A DNA stretch of 64,000 bases, taken from Variovorax paradoxus. Its GTDB lineage: Bacteria; Pseudomonadota; Gammaproteobacteria; Burkholderiales; Burkholderiaceae_C. The stretch's first letter is position 1; every line of letters starts with the position of its first letter. The notes under the pieces are model-generated. The model did no database searches. It was not told where the DNA came from and worked only from the letters and a program-made list of their open reading frames with translations. This document shows, one piece after another, positions 28,280 to 37,534 of this stretch. A program made the position numbers and the translations under genes. Where the stretch lies: NCBI RefSeq assembly GCF_000834655.1, contig NZ_JXQQ01000010.1, positions 294,289-358,288 of the forward strand, given 5' to 3'.

Positions 28280-28699
28280 GGCAAGGCCACCCAAACGCCA
28301 GCCTGGGCAGCAAGTTAGTACAAAGAAGTGGGCGGCGCCTGACGACAGGTTCGTTCGTGAAGAGCGTCTCCTCGGGGGCAATCAGTTGTTTTTGTAGGCT
28401 AATTGTTACGTATCGTCACGATTTCCGCAAATCTGAAATCGATTGTTTCGCCGATCTGCCGGCCCCTTGTCGATCGTCACTGCGTCTTGGCCATCCGGCC
28501 CTGACTCTCAAACGATCCTCACAGACCTCAAAAGTTGGGGCTCCCTGACCCTCCGAACCTAGATTTCCGCTGACCGTGGCAAGGCCATCGGCCACCGACC
28601 CTGTAATGTCCGGTTGCTTTCGACAGGTGGTCGCCTTGCGCGGCCCGGATGGGAATCCCAGTCAGCGAGCGACGCTCATGGGTTGGCTGCACGCACACG
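28280..28699. other. Intergenic region upstream of the autotransporter
   Basis: 420 bp with no convincing gene. Bases 28385-28460 are noticeably AT-richer than the surroundings and probably hold the autotransporter promoter, but no clear -35/-10 pair could be chosen. Confidence 0.45.
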
Positions 28700-29560
28700 T
28701 CAAAGACTGATCGCCGCGACTCCGACGAGCACGACCACCGCCCCGACAGTCCGGCGCACGAGATGATCCTCGCCGAAAAGCCGGCATGCGAGTAGAGAGC
28801 CGATGACAATGGATGACTCACGCAGCGGCGCCACAAGCGCCACCGGCGCGTCCAGCATGGCGTGGAGGACGAGCATGTAGGCCAAGGGGGAGAAGACAGC
28901 CACGACGACGATCGGCACGACGTCGGCACGGAGGGCGGCGCGGACCCGGTGCCGCCTGCGCAGCGCGTTCGGGGTCAGTATCAAGCTCTGCAGCGCCAAT
29001 GTGCCGGCGTAGTAGCTCACCGGCGCCAAGTGCATGGAGGTCACCGCATAGCTGTCCCAGAGCGTGTAGCCGGCGATGGTGGCGCCCGTCGCGGTGCCCC
29101 ACATCATTCCCTGCAGCGAGCGGCGACTCCCCACCCTGAACGGGTTGCCCGTGGTCACGAGGATGCCCGCAATGACAAGCAGCGCGCCGAGCATCGCGAA
29201 TGCGGTGAGCCGTTCTCCCAGAAGGAAGAGAGCGAACAGCATCGTCAGAATCGGCCCTGTGCCACGCGCGACCGGATAGACCACCCCCAGTTCGGCGCGG
29301 TCGTAGCCGGCTTGCAAAGTCAGGGAATATGCGAGGTGCAGCGCAGCCGAGATGGCTGCACCTGCCGCAAACCGCCAATCGAGCGCTTGCTCCCCGCTGG
29401 CCATGAGCGCGATTGCGATCGGGACGCACAGCACCGCCGAGGCGCAGGTGTAGGCCCAGACAAACAGCACGGTGTCCGCCCGCTTGTACTTCGAGGCCAG
29501 GTTCCACACCGCATGCGCGACGGCCGCGGCGAGCACGATCGCGACGGTGCGCGGCTGCAT
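28700..29560 (-). CDS. EamA/DMT-family membrane transporter
   Basis: A 286-residue inner-membrane protein with about ten predicted membrane segments in two EamA repeats; VYPVARGTGPILTML marks the first repeat and VALVAPLRESSIVIGSLLA the second. DMT proteins of this type export metabolites or amino acids. Its ATG (29560) overlaps the stop of the RpiR gene (TGATG), so the two are co-translated; the regulator probably controls the exporter. Substrate unknown. Confidence 0.88.
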   Translation of the reverse strand: MQPRTVAIVLAAAVAHAVWNLASKYKRADTVLFVWAYTCASAVLCVPIAIALMASGEQALDWRFAAGAAISAALHLAYSLTLQAGYDRAELGVVYPVARGTGPILTMLFALFLLGERLTAFAMLGALLVIAGILVTTGNPFRVGSRRSLQGMMWGTATGATIAGYTLWDSYAVTSMHLAPVSYYAGTLALQSLILTPNALRRRHRVRAALRADVVPIVVVAVFSPLAYMLVLHAMLDAPVALVAPLRESSIVIGSLLACRLFGEDHLVRRTVGAVVVLVGVAAISL

Positions 29561-30444
29561 CAGGCGATGTCGGGCAGATCGATGCCTGCCCGCTCGGCCC
29601 GGCGGCTCCGTTCCGGGTCGCGCAGGGCGATGGCGGCGACCAGTGCGTCAATGACAACGAGCTGGGCCAACCGACTCCCTGCGGCAGCCATTTGCGCGGG
29701 CAGCGGCGCACCGCCGACGACGAGCGCGATATCCGCGAGGCTCGCCAGGGGTGTGCCGTACTGGTTGGTGATCGCGATGAGCGACGCCCCGGCCGATGAC
29801 GCCGCGTCGGCGATGGCGAGCGTGGTAGAGGTGCGCCCGGTCGAACTGACGGCGATGACGACATCGCCCGGGCCGAGCAATCGCGTCGCGATCATTGCCG
29901 ACAGATAGTCCGGAATGCTGATGGTCGTCACGCCGACCGCGCGAAGCCGGAAGACCGCGTCGGCGGCGACCGTCGCCGACGTACCAGCACCGAACGCGAT
30001 GACCTGCCGCGCGCGCTGGATCGACCCGACCGCGTTGTCGAGTGCGGACAGTTCGATGGCCCCGCCAAGCGCAGTCAGTGCATCGCTGCCTGCGCGGATG
30101 GAGGTTTCCAGCACGGCAGACAGCGTCGCGCCCGCGGTGAGCGCTTCAGGAGGCGCGAAGAAACGGGTGGTGCCGCGGGCCCGAGCGATCTCGATCTTGA
30201 GCTCGGTGAACCCGCCGAACCCGATCGCGCGTGCAGCGCGGATGACGCTCGGCGGCGAAACGCCCGCACGTGCGGCGACCTGCGCGGTGGTGCTGGCGCC
30301 GACGAACAATGGATCGGCGAGCAAAAGTGCGACGACCTTCGCTTCACTCGCGGCGAGATCGCCGCTGCGGGCCTGGATGCTCCCGATCCACTCACCAAGC
30401 CGCCCCTCGTGATCTGAAACTCCATTACCATTTTGTCTTGTCAT
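29560..30444 (-). CDS. MurR/RpiR-family regulator with SIS domain
   Basis: A 294-residue regulator: an N-terminal RpiR helix-turn-helix (TTAQVAARAGVSPPSVIRAARAIGF) followed by a SIS phosphosugar-type domain (VIAFGAGTSATVAADAVFRL; VIAVSSTGRTSTTLAIADAA). ATG 30444 is chosen because it directly follows a palindrome-containing promoter region and gives the usual length; the longer upstream frame overlaps the divergent reductase gene. The likely targets are its own operon with the DMT transporter and the divergent PanE-like gene. Confidence 0.87.
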   Translation of the reverse strand: MTRQNGNGVSDHEGRLGEWIGSIQARSGDLAASEAKVVALLLADPLFVGASTTAQVAARAGVSPPSVIRAARAIGFGGFTELKIEIARARGTTRFFAPPEALTAGATLSAVLETSIRAGSDALTALGGAIELSALDNAVGSIQRARQVIAFGAGTSATVAADAVFRLRAVGVTTISIPDYLSAMIATRLLGPGDVVIAVSSTGRTSTTLAIADAASSAGASLIAITNQYGTPLASLADIALVVGGAPLPAQMAAAGSRLAQLVVIDALVAAIALRDPERSRRAERAGIDLPDIA

Positions 30445-30460
30445 TCGTAATATATTACGA
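30445..30460. promoter_or_regulatory. 16-bp perfect palindrome, candidate RpiR operator
   Basis: TCGTAATATATTACGA is perfectly self-complementary and lies immediately before the RpiR start codon and 62 bp before the divergent reductase. It probably allows one regulator to control both directions. Confidence 0.65.
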
Positions 30461-30522
30461 GACGCGTTCAAAGAACGCAATATGAGTCGAGCAGTTGCCT
30501 CGCCTCGAGTGAAAGGAGTTCC

Positions 30523-31419
30523 ATGACCACACAGTTCGCCGGCGCCATTGCTGTCGTGGGCCCGGGCGCCATCGGGGCCACGGTAGCGGCGGCACTGCAC
30601 GACGTCGGCCGCACGCCGCTGCTGTGCGGCCGCACACCCCGAGATCGCCTGACACTGCAGGATGACGATCGGCTCATCGCCGTACCCGGGCCGGTGCAGA
30701 CCGACGCCGCACGCATCGATCGCAAGGTCGATCTCGTCTTTCTCGCTGTCAAGGACACGCAGATCGACGCAGCCGCGGAATGGCTCTGGGCGTTGAGCGG
30801 TCCGGACACGGTCGTCTGCGTCCTGCAGAACGGGGTTGAACAATCGGAAAGGGTCGCCGCGCATTCCCCACCCGCGCGCATCGTTCCCGCCGTCGTGTGG
30901 TTTCCTGCCCAGACGCAACCCGATGGCGTGGTGCGCTTGCGCGGCGACGTTCGACTCAGCCTGCCAGATACGCTCGCCTCTCGCGTGGTGGCTGAGGCGC
31001 TGCGAGGCACCTGGTGCGCCGTGGAACTGGCCGCCAACTTCGGCGCGCTCGCCTGGCGCAAGCTGCTGCAGAACGCGATGGCGGGACTCATGGTGCTCGC
31101 ACACCGGCGCTCCGGCATGTTCGGTCGCCCGGACGTTGCCGACCTCGCCCTCGCGTACGGGCGGGAATGCTTGGCCGTGGCCCGCGCGGAGGGTGCTGAA
31201 CTCGGCGACGACGCGCCGCAGGAGATCCTCGAGAAGTTCCAGGCATTACCCATCGACATGGGCACCTCGATCCTTGCGGATCGGGAGGCCGGCCGGCCAC
31301 TCGAATGGAACATCCGCAACGGCGTCATCTCGCGTCGCGGCCGAGCGCACGGCATCCCGACGCCGATCAGCGACGTGCTGGTGCCCCTGCTCGCAGCCGC
31401 CAGCGACGGCCCCGGGTGA
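30523..31419 (+). CDS. 2-dehydropantoate 2-reductase-family (ApbA/PanE) oxidoreductase
   Basis: A 298-residue NAD(P)H-dependent ketoacid reductase with the Rossmann motif GPGAIGATVA near the N-terminus. The family core includes LVFLAVKDTQ, VLQNGVEQ, and the catalytic-Lys region WRKLLQNAM. The C-terminal helical domain contains the conserved EWNIRNGVISRRGRAHGIPTP segment. Context with an RpiR regulator and a DMT exporter, not with pan genes, suggests a paralogue for a different 2-oxo acid rather than pantothenate synthesis. Confidence 0.85.
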   Translation: MTTQFAGAIAVVGPGAIGATVAAALHDVGRTPLLCGRTPRDRLTLQDDDRLIAVPGPVQTDAARIDRKVDLVFLAVKDTQIDAAAEWLWALSGPDTVVCVLQNGVEQSERVAAHSPPARIVPAVVWFPAQTQPDGVVRLRGDVRLSLPDTLASRVVAEALRGTWCAVELAANFGALAWRKLLQNAMAGLMVLAHRRSGMFGRPDVADLALAYGRECLAVARAEGAELGDDAPQEILEKFQALPIDMGTSILADREAGRPLEWNIRNGVISRRGRAHGIPTPISDVLVPLLAAASDGPG

Positions 31420-31756
31420 TCCCTCGGCATGAACGACGAATAATCCTCGCCCGCTTTCACCTCGAGGCGCATTGCGATGGCCAAGCGTTCTTCCGTCCGC
31501 TTCATCGACGCGCTCAACCCTGAGAATTCCTGGCATCGGGCGCCCGTGTCAGGGTCTATGCCGCGACGTGACGGTACCGGGAGCGCTGCCAGACGGACTC
31601 GGGCTCGATGGCCTTTTCCGCCCCTCGCCAAGCCGCGTGAGGTCCGAAGTCGAAGGCTCAGCGAAGGAACGCGCTCCGAGAGCGCGAGCCCGAAATTGCC
31701 GAACAGGCCGCGGGCGCAGGCCCTGCATTTACTCCATCCCGCGCCGAAGCCGAAAC
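31420..31756. other. Gene-free stretch
   Basis: 337 bp between the PanE-like gene and the TetR gene. Frames present are arginine/serine-rich and not recognisable. No clear structural element was seen. Confidence 0.45.
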
Positions 31757-32386
31757 TCAGGCGGCTTCAGCTGGCCGGGCTGCCGCGGCGTCCCATATCC
31801 CCATCAACTCGGACACAGCTTTTTGGACATCCGAATGTCGGACGCGGTCGCGGGCGAGGACCGAGATTCCGAGGAAGAATCCATCAAAGGCAGCGGCCAT
31901 CGCGACCGCATTCGTGGTCTTGCGGAGTTCTCCGGACTTGATGCCGCGTTCCACGCAGGAACGGAATCCTGCGCGCGTGCGCTGGCGGACGCCCTGCAAC
32001 AACGCGGTGATGGTCTCGCTCCCTGGTGAATTCGCGCCCATCACACCCAGCGCCACCATGCATCCCTTGGGATGGCCAGCGCCGTACTGCATCTCGACGG
32101 AGCGATGAAGTGCAAGATAGACACCCTCCCTGGGCGGAAGCGAGCCGTCGTGCAGGCTCTGGGTCACGCCGCCATAGCTTTTCAGGTACAGCTCCACCGC
32201 CTCCTTGTAGAGCGCTTCCTTGGATTCGAAGGCTGCATAGAAGCTGGGCGCGGAAATGCCTTTGCCCATTGCCGCCTTGAGTTGCGAGAGCGACGTCGCA
32301 TCGAATCCATGCTCCCAGAAAAGATGCATTGCCGAGGTGAGCGCAAGATCACGATCAAAAGTACGAGGTCGACCTCGCTGAGCCAT
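31757..32386 (-). CDS. TetR/AcrR-family regulator
   Basis: A 209-residue regulator. The N-terminal helix-turn-helix reads MAQRGRPRTFDRDLALTSA, then LSQLKAAMG and SFYAAFESKEALYKEAV; the C-terminal domain resembles the TetR_C ligand-binding type. It is divergent from an NTF2-like/MFS transporter pair across 589 bp holding repeated operator-like sites, so it is the likely repressor of that pump. Confidence 0.88.
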   Translation of the reverse strand: MAQRGRPRTFDRDLALTSAMHLFWEHGFDATSLSQLKAAMGKGISAPSFYAAFESKEALYKEAVELYLKSYGGVTQSLHDGSLPPREGVYLALHRSVEMQYGAGHPKGCMVALGVMGANSPGSETITALLQGVRQRTRAGFRSCVERGIKSGELRKTTNAVAMAAAFDGFFLGISVLARDRVRHSDVQKAVSELMGIWDAAAARPAEAA

Positions 32387-32420
32387 TCAAAACTTCCCCG
32401 CGGATAAAATTACATATTAG

Positions 32421-32431
32421 TCGATACATAA
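32421..32431. promoter_or_regulatory. TetR-proximal operator-like element
   Basis: TCGATACATAA, 10 of 11 bases identical to TCGATATATAA at 32791-32801. It lies 35 bp before the tetR start and may mediate autoregulation. Confidence 0.35.
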
Positions 32432-32700
32432 TTCGCGGACAAGGCTTGGGCGATGGCGCTGCCCGCGATCGGCGGAGGGTCTGGGGCAGCCCATTCGCGC
32501 CACAGCCTTTGCGCTGCAAACCCGTCGGCCGGTACGGCGCATGCCCTTCGCTGGGGCTGAGTACACCGCTTTGCTTGCCTCCGCCCAGTCCGTCACTGCC
32601 GGACTCCAGCGTCGCCGTGCCTGCACGCAGCGAACGGGTCCGGCAGACCGTCGTGCCGTGCCGGAAACCCCGTGGCCTCCGAGCTGTCCCCGAGGTCCCG

Positions 32701-32738
32701 CTGGATGCATTCCACCGCTGGATGCATTCCACCGCTGG
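32701..32738. repeat. 17-bp tandem direct repeat
   Basis: CTGGATGCATTCCACCG occurs twice without spacing (32701-32717, 32718-32734) followed by a partial CTGG. It sits between the tetR gene and the pump operators; no function known. Confidence 0.8.
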
Positions 32739-32780
32739 CCGAAATCACACGATTGACAGAACCTCACCGACCCACTTATA

Positions 32781-32919
32781 TTTGTACCGTTCGATATATA
32801 AATCGGACGAGGGGTTCCAGAGCTGCGGGCTTTGACGGCCAAGCCTTCGGCAGATGTCGCGTTTCGAACGCGATCACGGGAACGCCTCAATCATTGGTCT
32901 ATTTTTGTACCGAATGGTA
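32781..32919. promoter_or_regulatory. Two TetR operator-like sites before the NTF2/MFS pair
   Basis: TTTGTACCGTTCGATATA (32781-32798) and TTTGTACCGAATGGTATG (32903-32920) share TTTGTACCG. Each contains a near-palindromic 12-bp core (TACCGTTCGATA; TACCGAATGGTA) with one mismatch per dyad. The AT-rich surroundings fit promoters. Binding by the TetR protein is inferred. Confidence 0.55.
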
Positions 32920-32975
32920 TGTTATTTGTGCCAGTTGGTCCTGGTGGACTGACCGCACGCAATCGGAGAATGTGA

Positions 32976-33449
32976 ATGTCCAAATCCATTGAAGCCCGCC
33001 TTGATGCGATCGAGAGCCGCTTTGCGATCGATGCATTGATCGCCAACTACGCGGAGGCGTTCGACACCATGAACATGGAGTTGCTGGCAAGCCTGTGGCA
33101 CCCCGACTCCCGACTCCTGCTGGGCGCCAACGGGAACTCGGACGGACTGGATGCCATTCTTGCGCAGGCGCGGGTCAACATGAAGCGCATGCCGCACATG
33201 CACCACTGGATGGCAAACGCCATCATTGCCATCGACGGCGACACAGCGACCGGCTCGGTCGCGGCGGACTGCCTTTTCTATCACGTCGAGCAGGGACCGC
33301 TGCAGGCAAGCGGTCAATACCGTGATGTCTTTGAACGCCGCGACGGCCGTTGGGCGTTCCTGCAGCGCACGTTCGAGATGCACTTCTCCACGCCGCTCAA
33401 GGACTGGGTTCCCACTGTGGGGACTGAAGGCTGGGGCCGTGCTGACTGA
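32976..33449 (+). CDS. NTF2-like (SnoaL/ring-hydroxylase beta-like) protein
   Basis: A 157-residue alpha+beta-barrel protein: DALIANYAEAFDTMNMELLASLWHPDS is the usual N-terminal helix pair, and the strands end RDGRWAFLQRTFEM. Members act as isomerases, dehydratases or lyases on small ring compounds. Its stop lies 22 bp before the ATG of the MFS gene, so the pair is probably one operon. Confidence 0.8.
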   Translation: MSKSIEARLDAIESRFAIDALIANYAEAFDTMNMELLASLWHPDSRLLLGANGNSDGLDAILAQARVNMKRMPHMHHWMANAIIAIDGDTATGSVAADCLFYHVEQGPLQASGQYRDVFERRDGRWAFLQRTFEMHFSTPLKDWVPTVGTEGWGRAD

Positions 33450-33471
33450 CCAAACAGCGCTGCAACAGACC

Positions 33472-34911
33472 ATGATGCAAGCGACAACTTCGGGCAGGCG
33501 CCGCTGGCTTGCGTTTGCGGTGTTGCTGGTGGGGGCGTTCCTCCCCCCGCTGGACTTCTTCATCGTGAATGTGGCCCTGCCGTCCATCAAAGGCGACCTT
33601 CAAACCAGCGATGCGCAGTTGCAACTCGTGATCTCCGGGTACGCAGCAGCCTATGCCGTCTTTCTGATCACCGGAGGGCGCCTCGGTGACCTCTTCGGCC
33701 GACGCAACATCTTCCTCGCCGGCATCGCCGGCTTCGGTCTCGCATCGGTGGTGTGCGGCCTCGCGACTTCACCTTTCATCCTTGTGGTGGGCCGGGTCCT
33801 TCAAGGCCTGAGCGCCGCCGCGATGGCGCCGCAGGGCCTGGCGTCCATCCACGCCCTGTTTCCGATCCATGAACGGTCTCGTGCCCTCGGTGTGTACGCG
33901 GCAACGATCGGGCTGGCAGCTGTGGTGGCGCAGGTACTGGGCGGCGCACTGATCTCCGCGAACCTGTTTGAACTGGAGTGGCGCATCATCTTTCTGATCA
34001 ACCTGCCAGTGGTCGTTGCTGTCCTGGCGGGTGGATTGCCGCTCTTGCCAAATGCCAGAGGCGATGATCCGGCGCCCGTGGACAAGGTCGGCGTTCTGCT
34101 TTGCGCCATCACGCTGGGCTTGCTGATCGTGCCCCTGGTGGAAGGGCGCGAGCACGGTTGGCCATGGTGGGCAGCTGCCATGCTCATTGCCTCGCCGGTG
34201 GCCGGCTTCAGCTTTTGGCAATGCGAAACTGCGCTCGCTCGTCGCGGTGGCGTGCCGCTGGTCAGCATGGATCTGTTGCGCATGCCCGGTCTGATGAGCG
34301 GTCTGACGGGCGTCCTTTTCTTCTATGTCGTCTCTGCGTTCTTTCTGTTTTTCTCGGTCTACCTTCAATCAGGGCTCGGCCTGAGCCCCGGTGCGGCAGG
34401 CTTGGTCTTCCTGCCGTGCGGTGTCGGCTTTTTCATCGGGCCGCTCACGACACCGCTGGCCATCCGCGCATTCGGCAAGTGGGTTCCTGTCATCGGCATG
34501 ATGCTCGAAGTAGCTGGATGCCTCTACCTTGCCGCTTTGGTGGCAGCCACACCCGCCCACATGCCTCCCAAGTTTGCGGTGATGGTCGCTGTCGGGCTCA
34601 TCGGCTTCGGTCAAGGTTGGGCGCTGCCGACCCTCGTGCGTGCTCTGATAGACCGGGCGCCGGCGACCGGCTCCGGAATGATTGCCGGCATCACCAACTC
34701 GGCTTTGCAGATCAGCGCTGCCTTGGGTGTTGCAGTCATGGGCGGCGTCTTCTTCGCCGTCGCAGGCGACACGCCCAGCCCGGTGTCCATGGCCAGGGCA
34801 CTGGTTGCGACCATGCTGTGCGTCGCACTCAGTTTGCTTGTCGCGGCAGCACTGTCCGTTGTCGCGTCCAGATCGAGCACGCGGGCCGCCCTGAAGCCCG
34901 CGACCGCCTGA
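33472..34911 (+). CDS. MFS transporter, DHA2 (EmrB/QacA) family
   Basis: A 479-residue membrane protein with about 14 segments. Conserved motifs are LDFFIVNVALPSI (motif D1 region), GGRLGDLFGRRNIFL (motif A) and GRVLQGLSAAAMAPQGLA. Drug-proton antiporters of this family export hydrophobic compounds. ATG 33472 is chosen; a GTG at 33439 overlapping the NTF2 gene stop is an alternative. TetR control from the divergent gene is likely. Confidence 0.9.
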   Translation: MMQATTSGRRRWLAFAVLLVGAFLPPLDFFIVNVALPSIKGDLQTSDAQLQLVISGYAAAYAVFLITGGRLGDLFGRRNIFLAGIAGFGLASVVCGLATSPFILVVGRVLQGLSAAAMAPQGLASIHALFPIHERSRALGVYAATIGLAAVVAQVLGGALISANLFELEWRIIFLINLPVVVAVLAGGLPLLPNARGDDPAPVDKVGVLLCAITLGLLIVPLVEGREHGWPWWAAAMLIASPVAGFSFWQCETALARRGGVPLVSMDLLRMPGLMSGLTGVLFFYVVSAFFLFFSVYLQSGLGLSPGAAGLVFLPCGVGFFIGPLTTPLAIRAFGKWVPVIGMMLEVAGCLYLAALVAATPAHMPPKFAVMVAVGLIGFGQGWALPTLVRALIDRAPATGSGMIAGITNSALQISAALGVAVMGGVFFAVAGDTPSPVSMARALVATMLCVALSLLVAAALSVVASRSSTRAALKPATA

Positions 34912-35310
34912 TGCCCTGGATTCCTTTTCGACGGAAGACGGGTGAGCCCCATCTCCCGCGGCGGCCTCGTCATCCTCTGTAATGCCGCTGCGCTCGCTTG
35001 CCGGCCTTTCCGCGCGATCTGAGGGCGCAGAGACGTGTCCTTCATCGTGCCCCGCGACAGCGCCAGCAACACGCCTCGGCTGTGATGGCCCCGACGCTCT
35101 CACCCCGTCAAGACCGAGGTAAGGGCTCTCACCATTCACACATTCGGCCGACCGATTATCAAGCGGGTGTAACCCGTGGGGACCGGCTCGCGAACTAACG
35201 TCGGACGCAGCGACTGCGATGGCATGCACATGGGCATGCGCAGATCCATCGAACGGTCACGTCATTAGAAAACTCAAGGGGCGCCCTGCCCGCGCCCATG
35301 GAAAAAACCG
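34912..35310. other. Intergenic region before the catalase-like gene
   Basis: 399 bp, no recognisable gene. The last ~150 bp precede the peroxidase start and should hold its promoter; no specific element could be assigned. Confidence 0.4.
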
Positions 35311-36378
35311 ATGAAAAAACACCAAGACAATTCACCTGCGGGGCTGCCGATCAGCGTTCGTTGGGCAGCAATCATTGGTCTGGTCATTGCTGCTGCTCTG
35401 GCCTTCGCCTATGCGGGCGGATGGTTGACGCCTGCGCGTCTGACACCGGCAAAGATCGTCGACTCACTCGCGCCAGCTGGCGGCGCCATCAAGGGATATC
35501 GGCGCAACCATGCCAAGGGGATTTGCTTCGCCGGAAGTTTTGAGGCAAATGGCGAGGCCGTTGCGATTTCTCGGGCACCGCTCTTCAAGGTAGGCACCTA
35601 TCCCGTCACCGGGCGCTTCAATCTCGCCGGCCCGATTCCCACCATGAGTGATGGCACCGGCCGTGTTCGCGGCCTGAGCCTGCGGATACAGGCGCCGGAT
35701 GGCCAGGAGTGGCGCACCGCAATGATCAATCCACCGTTCTTCCCCGTCGCCACGCCCGCCGATTTCTATGCGCTTCAGCGCGCCAATGCGAACAAGCAGG
35801 ACCCAGCGCCGGCCAAGCAATTCGCGGCCAGTCATCCCGCGCTGCGCGCGTTCGGGGCATGGGCCAGCACGGCGCCCTATGCCGAATCCTACGCCCAGGA
35901 TCGCTTCAACAGCCTCAACAGCTTCGTGTTCACCAATGCGCAGGGTCACGATCAAGTCGCGCGTTGGTCCTTCATTCCCACGACTGCCATGGTGGCGGTG
36001 CCACCGGAGGACTTGAAGAAGCGTGACCCTGACTTCCTCTTCCAGGACATTACCGAACGGACCGCCGCCGCCCCGCAGAAATGGAAGCTGGTCCTGACTC
36101 TTGCCAATCCAGGCGATCCCAGCGCCGACCCGACCCAGGTCTGGCCCGACGATCGTCGCCAGATCGATGCGGGCATGCTGGTGGTCACCAGGATCGTCCC
36201 CGAGGCCGATGGCCCGTGTCGCGACATCAATTTCGACCCCACGGTGCTGCCGAAGGGAATCCGCACCTCCGACGATCCGTTCCCGGCAGCGCGATCGGCC
36301 GCGTATGCCCTGTCCTATGACCGGCGCACCGCAGAGTCAGAACACTATCCGCGCATCCAGTCCGAAGGCAAGCCATGA
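35311..36378 (+). CDS. Catalase-family peroxidase (SrpA-like), membrane-anchored
   Basis: A 355-residue mini-catalase. An N-terminal membrane anchor or uncleaved signal (residues about 16-36) is followed by the distal His67 in RRNHAKG, then GLSLRIQAPDG and DRFNSLNSFVFTNAQG. The proximal haem Tyr sits near the C-terminus in AAYALSYDRR. Such proteins are shorter than true catalases and act as periplasmic haem peroxidases. Its stop overlaps the next gene, a cytochrome b561, which probably supplies electrons from the quinone pool. Confidence 0.88.
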   Translation: MKKHQDNSPAGLPISVRWAAIIGLVIAAALAFAYAGGWLTPARLTPAKIVDSLAPAGGAIKGYRRNHAKGICFAGSFEANGEAVAISRAPLFKVGTYPVTGRFNLAGPIPTMSDGTGRVRGLSLRIQAPDGQEWRTAMINPPFFPVATPADFYALQRANANKQDPAPAKQFAASHPALRAFGAWASTAPYAESYAQDRFNSLNSFVFTNAQGHDQVARWSFIPTTAMVAVPPEDLKKRDPDFLFQDITERTAAAPQKWKLVLTLANPGDPSADPTQVWPDDRRQIDAGMLVVTRIVPEADGPCRDINFDPTVLPKGIRTSDDPFPAARSAAYALSYDRRTAESEHYPRIQSEGKP

Positions 36379-36920
36379 GCCGCTCCAGCATGAAATTCTC
36401 CCTTCTGCAACGTGTGCTCCATTGGGCCATGGCGGTTGGCATCCTTGCGATGCTGTTCATTGGCGTGGGGATGATGTCCACCATCGATGGCGCTTACCTG
36501 TTCCTGGTGAGCATTCACAAACCGTTGGGCGTTGTGATACTTGCGCTCGCGTTGCTGCGTCTTGCCGTGCGCTGGCGCAGGGGGGCACCGCCGTTGCCGG
36601 CGGACATGAGCGAGCCAATGAAACTCGCGGCAAGGTTGTCGCACGCAGCGTTCTACGTGCTGATGATCGCGATGCCGCTGCTGGGTTGGTCCATGTTGTC
36701 TGCCGCGGACTATCCCGTTTTCATAGCCGGGATTCGGCTGCCTCCGATCGCTCCACCCAGCGCCGAGCTGCATAGCATGCTGTGGGCAGCCCACAGGGCG
36801 CTCGCGTTCATTTTGTTCGCGTTGTTCCTGCTGCACTTTGCTGCCGCACTTCTTCATGCCTGGGTTCGAAGGGACGGTGTGTTCGAGACCATGAAATTCG
36901 GCCGCGATCGAGTCCGCTGA
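36375..36920 (+). CDS. Cytochrome b561
   Basis: A 181-residue four-helix di-haem membrane protein of the prokaryotic b561 family, with paired His in RVLHWAMAVGILAMLF, SIHKPLGV, RLSHAAFYVL and AAHRALAFILFALFLLHFAAALLHAWVRRDG. Coupled by ATGA to the catalase-like peroxidase, a recurrent pair in proteobacteria; the two probably form a quinol peroxidase. Confidence 0.88.
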   Translation: MSRSSMKFSLLQRVLHWAMAVGILAMLFIGVGMMSTIDGAYLFLVSIHKPLGVVILALALLRLAVRWRRGAPPLPADMSEPMKLAARLSHAAFYVLMIAMPLLGWSMLSAADYPVFIAGIRLPPIAPPSAELHSMLWAAHRALAFILFALFLLHFAAALLHAWVRRDGVFETMKFGRDRVR

Positions 36921-37534
36921 TGGCTGCGTCATCGGATGCGGCGCGGATGCGCTTGTCGACAGATCAATCGAGCTTGATTTAAGCGACTTTCCTGGAAGCG
37001 CTCAATGGCCCGGACTAGTCAGGCCCCAATCTATCAGGCGTTCTAACGCGACGCGTCCTGTGGGTGTCAGCGAACCCCGATTGCGGCTTGCGTTCGCTGC
37101 TCTGAATCTTCAGATGGCGGAGTCAACAGTTCGGCGCCGAACAAGCCGACGGCACGCAGCGTCTGCACGTTGGGGATTTCGTCAAATGAATCGAGGCCTG
37201 AAGCGGTTTTTGGACGTCGTAGAGATCCAGCGACCTGACGGTGGTCAGGCGAGAAAGATGGCGGAAGGCGTCGGTACAAAATGTTTCCGAATCTGCCCCG
37301 CAGCGGTAATAAGACGATATGAGACGCGTTCTCCTGCACCGCAATATCATTGGACAACTGATACTTCTCCGCCCTGAGGGATTGGGGCAAAGTTGCCCGA
37401 CTCAGTTTTGCTCCCGTGGGGCTGCCCCAGAAGCTTGAAACGGGCGTGGGGTTTGGCGCACGCGCACCTACCTTTGCGCATCATCACCATCCAACAAAAA
37501 GGGAGAAGTTATTTCCTTCGCAGAGCCGTCTTCT
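36921..37534. other. Gene-free stretch
   Basis: 614 bp of lower-GC sequence with no convincing coding frame; a 107-codon minus-strand frame at 37067-37390 has no recognisable domain. It separates the b561 gene from the OmpR-type regulator. Confidence 0.4.

Noticed and set aside
28280..28381. Earlier in-frame start of the autotransporter
   Set aside because: The extended signal peptide motif begins exactly at ATG 28279; the upstream 34 residues do not fit.
32976..33449. Calling the 157-residue protein a ring-dioxygenase beta subunit
   Set aside because: It shares the NTF2 fold, but there is no alpha subunit nearby and the partner is an MFS pump.
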